NCBI GenBank assembly: GCA_008501735.1
Contig: QQUF01000048.1
Coordinates: 59,629-123,628 of the forward strand
Direction: 5' to 3'
DNA length: 64,000 nt
Source: Calditrichota bacterium
Lineage (GTDB): Bacteria > CLD3
Shown: piece after piece, positions 7,977-17,281 of the stretch
Numbering within the stretch: position 1 is the first letter of the stretch
How the letters are laid out: every line of letters begins with the position of its first letter
The notes under the pieces: generated by a model
The model's database searches: none
What the model was told of the DNA's origin: nothing
What the model saw: only the letters and a program-made list of their open reading frames with translations
Position numbers and translations under genes: made by a program

Positions 7977-9341
7977 ATGAAATTTAATTACAAATATATT
8001 TTACCAATTAGTTTAATCGCCCTCGCAGGTTGTTCTTTAGACGACGCAACCTTTGAAGCAGAAGAACCAACACAAGCAACTAAAGATTTGTTTGCAAACT
8101 ATGTTTCAATCGGAAACAGTCTTACTGCTGGTTTTACAAACAGTGGTTTAAGACACGATTATCAAGAAAATTGTTTCCCTGCACAAATTGCAAGAGGAGC
8201 AGGAAAAATCGCGACAGACAACGGTGCAACGACAAGTGCTGATGAATTTGAGATTCCTTACATTAATTTTCCTGGTATTTCAACACTTGGTGGAAATACA
8301 GGAACAACTGTTTTAGTTGGATTTACTGCGACAGGAAGTCCTAACATTCAACCTGGCGGAACTTACACTGACCCTGAACTTCCGGGAATGTTAAATAATG
8401 TTGCACTTACAAGACCTTACAATAATCTTGGAGTTCCTGGAGCAGTTGCAGCTCAAATCCCATTAGTTAAATTTAGTTCCGATAGTTTAGCTGGTGAAAA
8501 TCCATTTTTTGATTTGGTTTTGAGAAACAATCCAGCGGATACAACTGCTAAAACTATTCTCGAACAGGCAATTGGTTTGAATCCATCTTTTGTTTCAGTT
8601 TGGCTTGGTAATAATGAAGTTCTTGGCTACGCGACTGCTGGTGGTCTTAATGATTTAGATGAAACAATTGCAGGTTTTAACCCTTTTAACAAAACCTTGT
8701 TTGAACAATCTTACACTGCAATTTGGGGAGCTTTGTTACAAGCAAATCCTGACCTTAAAGGATTTACTTGCACAGTTCCTAAAATCACAAATGCACCATT
8801 TTTTACAACTGTAAAGCCTTACTACACAACTGCTGAAAATTCTGCAATCCCAGAAGGTGTTCACGTTCCTGTTTGGGGAAAGAAGTTATTAGATGGTACA
8901 GTTAGAATGCTTACAGAAGATGAGTTTGTTCTTTTAACAGCTGCTTCCGTAATGGCAACAGGAGCTGGTTCAGATTCTTCTTTAGCTTTAGATGACCAAT
9001 ATTGGTTAGACTCTGACGAAATTGCAATCATTGAAGATTATGTAACAGCTTACAACGCTACCATTAACACTGTAGCAAGTGCAAACGGAATTCCTGTTTT
9101 TGATACAAATACTTTCTTAGAAGAGTTCTTACCTGAAAATGGTGGAAAAGGAGTTCTTTCGGGAATTGACCCTCTAACAACAGAATTCATTAGTGGTGGA
9201 ATTTTTGGACTTGATGGAGTTCACCCAAATCCACTCGGTTACGGTTTACTTGCAAATGAGTTAATGGATATGATTAACGAAAAGTATGGCACAAACCTAC
9301 AGCACGTTAACTTGAACAAACTTGTTGGAATCGTAGAATAA
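7977..9341 (+). CDS. SGNH/GDSL-like esterase lipoprotein
   Basis: The protein has 454 residues. A lipobox 'LAGC' puts the acylated cysteine at residue 19. The SGNH hydrolase blocks are visible: block I 'YVSIGNSLTAGF' with the nucleophile Ser48 (Asn replaces the usual Asp of GDS), a block III-like 'VWLGNNEVLG', and the C-terminal 'DGVHPNPLGYG' carrying the Asp and His of the triad. It should hydrolyse esters at the cell surface or in the periplasm. It is co-transcribed with the FadL porin and followed by a clear terminator. Confidence 0.82.
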   Translation: MKFNYKYILPISLIALAGCSLDDATFEAEEPTQATKDLFANYVSIGNSLTAGFTNSGLRHDYQENCFPAQIARGAGKIATDNGATTSADEFEIPYINFPGISTLGGNTGTTVLVGFTATGSPNIQPGGTYTDPELPGMLNNVALTRPYNNLGVPGAVAAQIPLVKFSSDSLAGENPFFDLVLRNNPADTTAKTILEQAIGLNPSFVSVWLGNNEVLGYATAGGLNDLDETIAGFNPFNKTLFEQSYTAIWGALLQANPDLKGFTCTVPKITNAPFFTTVKPYYTTAENSAIPEGVHVPVWGKKLLDGTVRMLTEDEFVLLTAASVMATGAGSDSSLALDDQYWLDSDEIAIIEDYVTAYNATINTVASANGIPVFDTNTFLEEFLPENGGKGVLSGIDPLTTEFISGGIFGLDGVHPNPLGYGLLANELMDMINEKYGTNLQHVNLNKLVGIVE

Positions 9342-9356
9342 ATTTTACGTTTGTTT

Positions 9357-9389
9357 AAAAGGCGAAATCAAATTGGTTTCGCCTTTTTT
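9357..9389 (+). terminator. Rho-independent terminator after the esterase gene
   Basis: AAAAGGCGAAA pairs with TTTCGCCTTTT around a nine-base loop and is followed by TTG. This is a strong stem with a U-tract and ends the FadL-esterase operon. Confidence 0.88.
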
Positions 9390-9416
9390 GTTTAAGAACT
9401 AAAATGAATTTTGAAA

Positions 9417-9929
9417 ATGAAACTCAGACTTACATTTTTGCTACTTGCTTCTTTTCTAAAAATTTCTTGCGGACAAGAGAGTTTTGAAGAAATCTTGCAA
9501 GAGACTTACAAAGATTTTAATGTTCAGCACATTCAACCCGATTCACTTCTAAAGTTAAATTCAAAGTTTTACTTACTTGATACTCGTGAACAAAGTGAGT
9601 TTGAAGTAAGTCATTTGGAAAATGCAGTTTGTGTCGGCTACGATAATTTTTCATTAGATTCGGTGAAAGAATTTGCGAAATCTGACACGATTGTTGTTTA
9701 CTGTTCAATCGGTTACAGAAGTAGTAAAATTGCTGAAAAACTCCAAGAACAAGGCTTCAAAAATGTTTTTAATCTTTACGGTGGAATTTTTCAGTGGGTG
9801 AATTCGGAACTTCCTGTTTTTCGTAAGGGCAAAGCAATTGAAGAAATTCACCCTTACGATATTTTTTGGGGAAAACTTGTGGAAAATCCAAAAGTTAAAA
9901 AAGAATACAAACCTAAATCCGACAAGTGA
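9417..9929 (+). CDS. Rhodanese-domain lipoprotein
   Basis: The product is about 170 residues. It has a short signal sequence with lipobox 'KISC' and then one rhodanese domain. 'YLLDTREQSEFEVSHLENA' is the CH2A-like stretch and 'VVYCSIGYRSSKIA' is the active-site loop with the persulfide cysteine. A periplasmic sulfur-transfer or thiol role is likely. An in-frame TTG lies six bases upstream (9411), and I prefer the ATG at 9417. The stop overlaps the GTG start of aroA (GTGA), so the two genes are translationally coupled although their functions seem unrelated. Confidence 0.8.
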   Translation: MKLRLTFLLLASFLKISCGQESFEEILQETYKDFNVQHIQPDSLLKLNSKFYLLDTREQSEFEVSHLENAVCVGYDNFSLDSVKEFAKSDTIVVYCSIGYRSSKIAEKLQEQGFKNVFNLYGGIFQWVNSELPVFRKGKAIEEIHPYDIFWGKLVENPKVKKEYKPKSDK

Positions 9930-11143
9930 AAACAATCAAAATAAATTTACCTCCAGACAAATCAATTTCTCACAGAGTTGCAATTTTTGGAAGTGTTTTT
10001 GACGGTGAAACAATCGTTGAAAATTTTTCCACTTGTGAAGACTGTCTTTCCACTTTGTCTTGCCTTGAAAAATTAGGAGTAAAATTTTCACTTGAAAAAA
10101 GTATTCTCAAGATTCAAGGAAAAGGTCTTTACGGCTTAGAAAAACCAAACGAAAATTTGGACTGTGGAAACTCTGGAACAACGATGAGGTTTTTAACAGG
10201 GCTTCTTGCAGGGCAAAAATTTGATTCGGTTTTGGTTGGCGACAAATCTCTTTCCAAAAGACCGATGGAAAGAGTCATTAAGCCTTTGAGTTTGATGAAC
10301 GCAAAAATCGAACTTTCCGAAAACGGAACTGCTCCAATAAAAATTTTTGGTTCAGCCCTAAAACCAATTTCCTACGAAATGCCTGTCGAAAGTGCTCAAG
10401 TAAAATCTGCAATCCAAATTGCAAGTTTTTACTCAGGCGAAAGTAAAATTTCTCACAAAACCAACTTTCGAAACCATACGGACTTAATTCTTAAAGAATT
10501 TTCAAAGGCTCAAAAGAATTGGAAAATCAAAATTCCGAATGATTTTTCTTCCGCTTCATTTTGGATTGTGTTTGGGATTGCCAACAAAAGAAATTTAAAA
10601 ATTAGCTTAAAAAATGTTGGGCTGAATCCGACAAGAACGGCTTTTCTAAAAGTCGTAAAAAAGATGGGTGCGAAAATCAAAATTAAGAATCAAAAACTTT
10701 TTGGAAATGAACCTGTTGGCGACCTTTTAATTTCTCCTTCAAAAACAAAGAATGTAGAAATTGTTTCAGAACTAATTCCAAACTTAATTGATGAAATTCC
10801 AATTTTGTCAATTCTTGGAATTTTCAGCAAAGGCAAATTTTCTTTGAGAAATGCCTCTGAACTTCGCGTAAAGGAAGTTGACAGAATTTCTGCTTTAACG
10901 AAAATTTTTAAGGCTTTAGAGTTAGATTTTCAAGAATTGTTCGATGGCTTTGAATTTGAACCTTCAACAAATTTTACACAAATTACTTTGCCCGAAACTT
11001 CTGACCACCGAATTGCGATGAGTTCAGCGATTCTTTCGCTTTTGAGTGAAGGAAAAGTAGAGTTTAAAAACTTTGAATCTGCTAAAATTTCCTACCCGAA
11101 CTTTGAAGAAGAATTCTTGAAAATTCTAGAAAGGAATGGGTAG
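9926..11143 (+). CDS. aroA: 3-phosphoshikimate 1-carboxyvinyltransferase (EPSP synthase)
   Basis: EPSP synthase joins PEP and shikimate-3-phosphate in aromatic amino acid synthesis. The 405-residue protein shows 'PPDKSISHR' near residue 10, 'LDCGNSGTTMRFLTGLL' near 78, 'KSLSKRPMERVI' near 107, 'ESAQVKSAI' near 155, 'RVKEVDRI' and 'DHRIAMS' near the end. It is shorter than the usual 420-440 residues because a strand-turn segment of about 20 residues is missing between 'FRNHTD' (near 181) and 'IPNDFSSASFW' (near 203). The gene starts with GTG overlapping the upstream stop, and its own stop lies inside a 26-nt palindrome. Confidence 0.92.
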   Translation: MKTIKINLPPDKSISHRVAIFGSVFDGETIVENFSTCEDCLSTLSCLEKLGVKFSLEKSILKIQGKGLYGLEKPNENLDCGNSGTTMRFLTGLLAGQKFDSVLVGDKSLSKRPMERVIKPLSLMNAKIELSENGTAPIKIFGSALKPISYEMPVESAQVKSAIQIASFYSGESKISHKTNFRNHTDLILKEFSKAQKNWKIKIPNDFSSASFWIVFGIANKRNLKISLKNVGLNPTRTAFLKVVKKMGAKIKIKNQKLFGNEPVGDLLISPSKTKNVEIVSELIPNLIDEIPILSILGIFSKGKFSLRNASELRVKEVDRISALTKIFKALELDFQELFDGFEFEPSTNFTQITLPETSDHRIAMSSAILSLLSEGKVEFKNFESAKISYPNFEEEFLKILERNG

Positions 11144-11182
11144 GGAACAAAAATTTTTGTTCCCTACAAAATTGTTCCCTAC
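11141..11182. repeat. Palindromic repeat TAGGGAACAAAAA/TTTTTGTTCCCTA plus extra half copy
   Basis: A perfect 26-nt palindrome at 11141-11166 begins at the aroA stop codon and is followed by a further half copy, TTGTTCCCTACA, at 11173-11182. The same 26-nt palindrome recurs at 17282-17307. Between the convergent aroA and uvrA genes it could serve as a terminator in both directions. Confidence 0.85.
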
Positions 11183-11187
11183 AGAAT

Positions 11188-14013
11188 TTACTTCAATTCC
11201 TTCTTCAAAAACTTCCCTGTGTAAGATTTCCTTTTTCTGACAAGTTCTTCGGGAGTTCCACAAGCGATAATTTGTCCGCCGTTTTCACCGCCTTCTGGTC
11301 CGATGTCAATAACGTAATCCGCTGTTTTTACAACGTCCAAATTGTGTTCGATTACCAAAACTGTGTTGCCTTTTACAACAAGTCTCTCGAGAACGCTAAT
11401 CAGCATTTTTACGTCGTCGAAGTGTAAACCTGTTGTTGGTTCGTCAAGAATGTAAATTGTTTTTCCTGTGCCGATTTTGGAAAGCTCTGTCGCAAGTTTT
11501 ACTCTTTGAGCTTCGCCTCCAGAAAGAGTTGTTGCTTGTTGCCCAAGATGAATGTAACCGAGTCCAACGTCGAAAAGTGTTTGCAATTTTCGCTTCACTC
11601 TTGGCACATTTTGGAAAGTTTCCAAAGCCTCTTCGACTGTCATTTCAAGAACTTCTGAAATGTTTTTGCCTTTAAATTTTACTTCAAGAGTTTCGGAGTT
11701 GTAACGTTTACCTTTGCAGACTTCGCAAGGAACGTAAACGTCAGGTAAAAAGTGCATTTCAATTTTGATTAAACCGCCTCCTTGACAGTGCTCACATCTT
11801 CCACCTTTTACATTAAAACTGAACCTTCCAATTTTGTAGCCGCGAATTTTAGCTTCGTTTGTGCTTGCGAAAATTTCGCGAATCGGTGTAAAAAGCCCTG
11901 TGTAAGTTGCAGGATTTGAACGAGGAGTTCTGCCGATTGGCGATTGGTCAATGTCAATTACTTTGTCAATGTTTTCAATGCCTTTGATTTCTTTGTAAGG
12001 AAGCGGATTTTTCTTTCTTCCTGTAAAATGCTTGGCAAGAATTGGGTAAAGCGTTTGGTTAATGAGCGAAGATTTTCCTGAACCCGAAACTCCTGTAACA
12101 GCAACAAAAGTCCCAAGTGGAATCTTCAAATTAACTTCTTTCAAATTGTTTCCGCTACAACCTTTTACTTCAAGAAAGGTTCCGTTTCCATCTCGGCGTT
12201 TTTCAGGAATGTGAATTTCTTTTACACCTGAAAGGTACTGACCTGTAATTGAATTTTTGTTTTTTTCAAGTTTTTTGGGCGGTTCTGCTCCGACAACTTT
12301 TCCTCCGTGTCTTCCTGCTCCGGGTCCTAAATCCACAACAAAATCTGCAACTTCAATTGTCTCTTTGTCGTGCTCAACGACGATTACCGTGTTCCCTAAG
12401 TCGCGAAGTTTGATTAAAGTTTTGATGAGCCTTTCGTTGTCTCTTTGGTGAAGTCCAATACTTGGCTCGTCAAGAACGTAAAGAACGCCAACAAGCTGTG
12501 AGCCGATTTGAGTTGCAAGATGAATTCTTTGGCTTTCGCCTCCTGAAAGTGTGTTTGCAGTTCTGTCAAGCGATAAGTAATTCAACCCAACACTAAGCAA
12601 AAATCCAAGTCGTTCCTTGATTTCTTTGAGAATTTGGTGAGCAATTTCCATTTCTCTTTCAGTCAATTCAAGTTTCTCAAAAAACTCACAAGCATCTTCA
12701 ATTGACATTCTTGTAAGAGAAGTAATGTTTTCATTTCCCATTTTTACAGCGAGCGATTCGGGTTTGAGCCTTTCTCCGTTACAGTCTTTGCAAGGGTGAT
12801 TGGACATCCATTTTTCTGTTTTTGCTCTTGAACCTGGCGAAGTAGATTCTTTATAACGTCTTTGCATTCCTGTGATTACACCTTCAAAATTTCCTTCGTA
12901 TTCGTAACGACTTTTTTTGTCTTTACTCTGAAAAACGAACTTCACTTTTTTACCTTTTGTTCCATAAAGTAGTACTTGTTGGACTTCTTCTGAAAGGTCT
13001 TCAAAAGGTGTATTGAAGTTGAAGTCGTAAACTTTTCGCAAAGTTCTGACTTGGTCGAAATACCAACTTCTTCTTGGAACTCCAAGTGGTGCAACTGCTC
13101 CTTGCATAATTGTAAGGGAAGGGTCGGGAATGATTAAATTTTCGTCGATTTCAAATTTGTAACCAAGTCCGTCGCAATTTGGACAAGCTCCGAAAGGCGA
13201 GTTGAAAGAGAAATTTCGTGGTGCGATTTCTTCAAAGGAAATGTTGCAATCGTGACAAGCAAAATGTTCTGAGTAAACAATTTCTTCCTGTCCGATTACA
13301 TCGATGTAACAAATTCCTGAGCCGAGTTTGAGTGCTGTTTCGATTGAATCTGTGAGACGACTTTTAATTCCACTTTTGATGACAAGTCTGTCTAAGAGGA
13401 CTTCGACGTTATGTTTTTTTGTTTTGAAGACTTTAAAATCTTCCGAAAGGTCTTTGATCTCTCCGTCAAGTCTGATTCTTGTGTAACCATCTTTTTTAAT
13501 TTGCTCAAAAAGTTCTCTGAATTCTCCTTTTCGTCCTCTGACAATCGGTGAGAGAATTTGAATTTTTGATTTTTCAGGAAGTTGGAGAATGGAGTTTACA
13601 ATTTGTTCAGCGGATTGTTTTTCAATTTTTTGACCACATTTATAACAGTGTGGAATTCCGACTCTTGCAAAAAATAATCTCAAGTAATCGTAAATTTCTG
13701 TTACGGTTGCAACTGTTGAACGTGGATTTTTGCTAACCGTTTTTTGCTGAATCGAAATTGCTGGAGAAAGACCGCTGATGTAGTCAACGTCAGGTTTTTC
13801 CATCAAACCAAGAAATTGTCTTGCGTAAGAAGAAAGTGATTCGACGTAACGTCTTTGTCCTTCGGCATAAATCGTATCGAAAGCTAAAGAAGATTTTCCC
13901 GAACCTGAAAGCCCTGTGATTACGATAAGTTTGTTTCGCGGAATTTTTACAGTAATATTTTTAAGGTTGTGCTCTCTTGCTCCTTGAACGACAATGAAAT
14001 CTTGGTTATCCAT
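11188..14013 (-). CDS. uvrA: Excinuclease ABC subunit A
   Basis: UvrA is the damage-recognition ATPase of nucleotide excision repair. The 941-residue protein has the full family layout. The first ATP-binding half has '[20 protein letters not shown]' near residue 34 and the CxxC zinc modules 'CYKCG' and 'CPNCDG'. The second half has '[10 protein letters not shown]' near 640, a zinc module 'CEHCQGGG', and signature motifs '[12 protein letters not shown]' and '[12 protein letters not shown]'. Both Walker B 'LDEP' motifs are present. The gene is divergent from rpoD, and the shared 286-base gap contains a nested inverted repeat that could be a regulatory site. Confidence 0.98.
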   Translation of the reverse strand: MDNQDFIVVQGAREHNLKNITVKIPRNKLIVITGLSGSGKSSLAFDTIYAEGQRRYVESLSSYARQFLGLMEKPDVDYISGLSPAISIQQKTVSKNPRSTVATVTEIYDYLRLFFARVGIPHCYKCGQKIEKQSAEQIVNSILQLPEKSKIQILSPIVRGRKGEFRELFEQIKKDGYTRIRLDGEIKDLSEDFKVFKTKKHNVEVLLDRLVIKSGIKSRLTDSIETALKLGSGICYIDVIGQEEIVYSEHFACHDCNISFEEIAPRNFSFNSPFGACPNCDGLGYKFEIDENLIIPDPSLTIMQGAVAPLGVPRRSWYFDQVRTLRKVYDFNFNTPFEDLSEEVQQVLLYGTKGKKVKFVFQSKDKKSRYEYEGNFEGVITGMQRRYKESTSPGSRAKTEKWMSNHPCKDCNGERLKPESLAVKMGNENITSLTRMSIEDACEFFEKLELTEREMEIAHQILKEIKERLGFLLSVGLNYLSLDRTANTLSGGESQRIHLATQIGSQLVGVLYVLDEPSIGLHQRDNERLIKTLIKLRDLGNTVIVVEHDKETIEVADFVVDLGPGAGRHGGKVVGAEPPKKLEKNKNSITGQYLSGVKEIHIPEKRRDGNGTFLEVKGCSGNNLKEVNLKIPLGTFVAVTGVSGSGKSSLINQTLYPILAKHFTGRKKNPLPYKEIKGIENIDKVIDIDQSPIGRTPRSNPATYTGLFTPIREIFASTNEAKIRGYKIGRFSFNVKGGRCEHCQGGGLIKIEMHFLPDVYVPCEVCKGKRYNSETLEVKFKGKNISEVLEMTVEEALETFQNVPRVKRKLQTLFDVGLGYIHLGQQATTLSGGEAQRVKLATELSKIGTGKTIYILDEPTTGLHFDDVKMLISVLERLVVKGNTVLVIEHNLDVVKTADYVIDIGPEGGENGGQIIACGTPEELVRKRKSYTGKFLKKELK

Positions 14014-14054
14014 TTATTTCCTAAAAGATTTAGATTCAAAAAAATTTAGCTTAG

Positions 14055-14105
14055 TTAAGAAATTTTACTGACACCTTTATGTCAGTAATACTTTTAATTT
14101 CTTAA
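14055..14105. promoter_or_regulatory. Nested inverted repeat between uvrA and rpoD
   Basis: TTACTGACA (14065-14073) and TGTCAGTAA (14080-14088) form a perfect 9-bp inverted repeat around CCTTTA. Outside it TTAAGAAATT (14055-14064) pairs perfectly with AATTTCTTAA (14096-14105). It may be a protein-binding operator for uvrA (a damage-response gene in many bacteria), for rpoD, or a structured leader. No T-run follows that would mark it as a terminator. The rest of the gap shows no gene. Confidence 0.55.
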
Positions 14106-14299
14106 GAAAAATTTGTGACTTGGGTCTCAAATTTACTGATTTGTGATGACGGACAAAGATTTTTGACAATTTATCTGAAAAAAAGTGAAAATTATGGGTC
14201 TAAATCACACGAACTTTTTGATTGAGTGTGTTCATTTAAGTTAAAGAGTCTAAAACAGCTCTTAAAAAATGTTTAATTTTAAGTAAAGGCGGTGTTAAA

Positions 14300-15157
14300 A
14301 TGGTACGTTATTCAAACTCGACAAAAAACTTCAACAGAAATTTAGAAAATTATCTTCAAGAGATAAACAAATGGAATCTGTTAAGCCAAGAAGAAGAAAT
14401 TGAACTTGCACGTAAAATTAAAGAAGGTGATGAATTTGCTGCGAACAAATTAGTTACAGCAAATCTTCGTTTTGTGGTTTCAGTTGCTCGACAATTTGTG
14501 AATCAAGGTCTTTCTTTGGGAGACTTAATTAATGAAGGAAATATTGGTTTGATTAAAGCTGCTTGCAAATTCGATGAAACGCGAGGTTTCAAGTTTATTT
14601 CTTACGCAGTTTGGTGGATTCGACAAGGAATTATGCAATCGATTGCAGATAATTCAAGAGTAGTAAGACTTCCAACGAATAAATTTGGAAACATTGCCAA
14701 ACTTGGGAAAGCTCATAACAGGCTTGAGCAAAATTTTGAACGAGAGCCAACAATCGAAGAACTTGCAGAAGTAATGAAACTTACTGTCAAGGAAGTTTCG
14801 GATACAATGAAACATTCTGCTCGTTACCTTTCGATTGATGCTCCAATGTTTGACAACGAAGATGGAAATTCTCTTTTAGATATAATTCCTGGTTCAATGG
14901 AAAGACCTGACAATCATATTTTGACGGAGTCAATTAAATCCGAAATTGACAGAGTCTTGAACAGCTTGAGTGTTCGAGAAGCAAAAATTATCAAACTTTA
15001 CTTTGGAATTGATTCTCACAAAGCAATGACTCTTGAAGAAATTGGACGAGAAATTGGTCTGACAAAGGAAAGAGTTCGCCAAATTAAAGAAAGAGGAATC
15101 AAGAAATTGAGACACGCTTCAAGAAGTAAAATTCTTAAACATTTCGTCAACATTTAA
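14300..15157 (+). CDS. rpoD: Primary sigma factor, Bacteroidota type
   Basis: This 285-residue sigma-70 factor lacks the long region 1.1 of proteobacterial RpoD and starts almost at region 1.2 ('NLENYLQEINKWNLLSQEEE'). Region 2 reads 'ANLRFVVSVARQF...GDLINEGNIGL...FISYAVWWIRQGI', and region 4.2 ends 'TLEEIGREIGLTKERVRQIKERG'. The length and layout match the housekeeping sigma of Bacteroidota, which reads TTTG/TAnnTTTG promoters. Such promoters are seen at 6594, 25335 and twice before the rrn leader. The SD-like AAAGGCGG precedes the ATG. lpxC follows after one base, so sigma factor and lipid A genes share a transcript. Confidence 0.93.
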   Translation: MVRYSNSTKNFNRNLENYLQEINKWNLLSQEEEIELARKIKEGDEFAANKLVTANLRFVVSVARQFVNQGLSLGDLINEGNIGLIKAACKFDETRGFKFISYAVWWIRQGIMQSIADNSRVVRLPTNKFGNIAKLGKAHNRLEQNFEREPTIEELAEVMKLTVKEVSDTMKHSARYLSIDAPMFDNEDGNSLLDIIPGSMERPDNHILTESIKSEIDRVLNSLSVREAKIIKLYFGIDSHKAMTLEEIGREIGLTKERVRQIKERGIKKLRHASRSKILKHFVNI

Positions 15158-15158
15158 A

Positions 15159-16073
15159 ATGCAAAGAAAAACCTTACAGAATAGTTTTTCAATTTCAGGA
15201 AAAGGAATTCATAGCGGAAAAAACTGCTCTGTAACAATTTTACCTCATAAATCCCGAAAGGGAATAATCTTTGAACGCACAGACTTAAAAGCGAATCATC
15301 AAGTTTGTGCTTCTTTGGATTTCGTCCAAACTGATTCTCAGAGACAAACCATTCTGCAAAGCCAAGATGTTCGGATACAAACTCCTGAACATCTTTTGGC
15401 TTCTCTTTTTGCGTTTGGAATTACAGATGCGAAAATACAAATCGACAGCGAAGAAGTTCCGATTTTAGATGGAAGTGCTAAAACTTTTTGGCGGGAAATC
15501 AACATAGTTGGAACTGAGATTTTGCACGAGAGAATTGAACCTTTAGAAATTACGCAAAGATACGAAATACGAGAAAGTGGCTCTTCAATTAAAGTTTCAC
15601 CTTCTGATTCATTCTCAGCAAAAATTTCTTCAAATTTCAGGGAAATTGGTTTTTTAGAAGAAACTTACACCCTTGAAGATTTTCCACAAATTTCTCAAGC
15701 AAGGACTTTTTGTTACTTGAGCGAGGTTGAACTTTTGCTAAAAGCAGGTTTGATTCAAGGCGGAAGTTTGGACTCTGCTTTTGTAATCGTTGATTCAGCA
15801 CCAACAGACTTTCTTAAGTCGCAATTTCCAAAGTTTAATTTTGAGCAAGATTTCTCGAGAATCAAAATTATCTCTTCTGAAGGAAATAATTTCAGAATTC
15901 CAAAAGAACCTCTTGCACACAAATTTCTTGACCTTGTTGGAGATTTTTCCTTACTTCAAATTCCGATTTTGGCAAAGGTCGAAGCTGTTTCGCCAAGCCA
16001 CAGACTAAATCACAAAATTTTGAAGGAAATTTTTAGTAATGAGTTCCAACGAATCCAAAAATTACGAGCTTGA
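15159..16073 (+). CDS. lpxC: UDP-3-O-acyl-N-acetylglucosamine deacetylase
   Basis: LpxC is the committed zinc-dependent deacetylase of lipid A synthesis. The 304-residue protein has 'GIHSGKNCSV' at the N-terminus and 'QTPEHLLASLFAFGI' with the first zinc His. 'LDSAFVI' is the counterpart of the usual SLDNA motif, 'LAHKFLDLVGD' carries the HxxxD zinc ligands, and 'SHRLNHKIL' carries the catalytic His. In many Bacteroidota and Chlorobiota LpxC is fused to FabZ. Here it stops in the first codons of a separate fabZ, overlapping it by 35 bases in another frame. Confidence 0.95.
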   Translation: MQRKTLQNSFSISGKGIHSGKNCSVTILPHKSRKGIIFERTDLKANHQVCASLDFVQTDSQRQTILQSQDVRIQTPEHLLASLFAFGITDAKIQIDSEEVPILDGSAKTFWREINIVGTEILHERIEPLEITQRYEIRESGSSIKVSPSDSFSAKISSNFREIGFLEETYTLEDFPQISQARTFCYLSEVELLLKAGLIQGGSLDSAFVIVDSAPTDFLKSQFPKFNFEQDFSRIKIISSEGNNFRIPKEPLAHKFLDLVGDFSLLQIPILAKVEAVSPSHRLNHKILKEIFSNEFQRIQKLRA

Positions 16074-16497
16074 CGTAAACCAAATTCAAGAAATTATTGC
16101 ACATCGTTACCCATTCCTTTTAGTTGATAGAATCTTAAAAATTGAAGACGGCAAAAAAGTTACAGGACTCAAAAATGTAACTTTTAATGAGCCTCATTTT
16201 ATGGGACATTTTCCAAATCACCCAATTATGCCTGGAGTTTTGATTCTCGAAGCAATGGCTCAAACAGGAGCTGTTTTACTCAAAAACCTTGTTCCCGACT
16301 TTGAGAAAAAACTCGTTTACTTCGCTGCAATTGACAACGCAAAATTCAAAAAGCCGGTTGTCCCAGGCGACCAATTAATTTTTGAAGTTGAGTTAGTAAA
16401 TTTCCGAAGAGGAATTTGCAAACTCGTTGGTAAGTCTTTTGTTGATGGAAACCTTGTTTCTCAAGCTGATTTCACAGCCGCAGTAATTGACAGGTAA
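16039..16497 (+). CDS. fabZ: 3-hydroxyacyl-ACP dehydratase
   Basis: FabZ dehydrates 3-hydroxyacyl-ACP in fatty acid elongation and balances acyl chains between phospholipid and lipid A. The 152-residue protein shows 'IAHRYPFLLVDRIL', the catalytic His in 'EPHFMGHFPNHPIMPGVL' and the catalytic Glu in 'LILEAMAQTGAVL'. The ATG at 16039 lies inside lpxC but is preceded by a good SD (GAAGGAAA), which supports this start and argues for translational coupling rather than a fused product. The N-terminal 'MSSNESKNYELDVNQIQEII' may be a relic of a linker to LpxC. Confidence 0.95.
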   Translation: MSSNESKNYELDVNQIQEIIAHRYPFLLVDRILKIEDGKKVTGLKNVTFNEPHFMGHFPNHPIMPGVLILEAMAQTGAVLLKNLVPDFEKKLVYFAAIDNAKFKKPVVPGDQLIFEVELVNFRRGICKLVGKSFVDGNLVSQADFTAAVIDR

Positions 16498-16504
16498 AAC
16501 AAAC

Positions 16505-17272
16505 TTGATTCACCCAACAGCTATAATTTCTGAATCTGCAAAAATTCACCCGACAGCAAAAATTTCACCTTTTGCCGTTGTCGAAGGCGAAACGAAAATT
16601 GGCGAGAATTGTGAAGTCGGTGCAAATGCTTTCATCGGAGCAGGAACAACTCTTGCAAAAGGAGTTAAAATTTTCACAGGTGCAGCAATCGGCGGAATTT
16701 CTCAAGATTTAAAATTCAATAACGAAGAGTCTTTTTTACAAGTTGGCGAAAACACAATTTTGCGTGAATTTGTAACCGTGAACAGAGGAACAGAAAAAGG
16801 AAGCACAACTCAAATCGGTAAAAATTGTCTCGTAATGTCTTACACTCACATTGCTCACGATTGTAAAATTGGAAACAGCGTAATTCTTGCAAATTCTGTG
16901 CAAATGGGAGGTTACGTCGAAATTGACGATTTTGCAGGAGTTGGTGGAATTGTTCCGATTCACCAATTTGTAAAAATCGGAAAATTTGCTTACATCGGCG
17001 GAGGTTACAGAGTTCCAAAAGATGTTCCTCCTTTCATTCTTGCCGCAGAAGAACCACTAAAATTTTGTGGCCTAAACGTTGTCGGACTAAGAAGAAGAGG
17101 ATTTTCAAGAGAGCAAATTTCGGAATTGAAAAAAATTTACAAAACAATTTTTTCACCAAAACTTAACGTTCAACAAGCATTGGAAAAACTCCAAACAGAA
17201 CCTGATTCCAATGAAAAGCAAGAAGTTTTAAATTTTATCAAAAACTCGAAAAGAGGAATAATTTCGGGGTAA
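16505..17272 (+). CDS. lpxA: UDP-N-acetylglucosamine acyltransferase
   Basis: LpxA transfers 3-hydroxyacyl chains to UDP-GlcNAc, the first step of lipid A synthesis. Left-handed beta-helix hexapeptide repeats fill the first 170 residues ('IGENCEVGANAFIGAG'), with the catalytic His in 'THIAHDCKIGN'. The C-terminal helical domain ('GLNVVGLRRRGFSREQI') is typical. I chose the TTG at 16505 because AGG lies ten bases upstream and the product then begins MIHPTAII, as LpxA usually does. A TTG at 16487 inside the fabZ end is the alternative. The gene completes the rpoD-lpxC-fabZ-lpxA unit. Confidence 0.94.
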   Translation: MIHPTAIISESAKIHPTAKISPFAVVEGETKIGENCEVGANAFIGAGTTLAKGVKIFTGAAIGGISQDLKFNNEESFLQVGENTILREFVTVNRGTEKGSTTQIGKNCLVMSYTHIAHDCKIGNSVILANSVQMGGYVEIDDFAGVGGIVPIHQFVKIGKFAYIGGGYRVPKDVPPFILAAEEPLKFCGLNVVGLRRRGFSREQISELKKIYKTIFSPKLNVQQALEKLQTEPDSNEKQEVLNFIKNSKRGIISG

Positions 17273-17281
17273 ATTTATCCT

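Noticed and set aside
16039-16073. Programmed frameshift making an LpxC-FabZ fusion
   Set aside because: No clear slippery heptamer or downstream pseudoknot is visible, and fabZ has its own ribosome site; kept only as an alternative.
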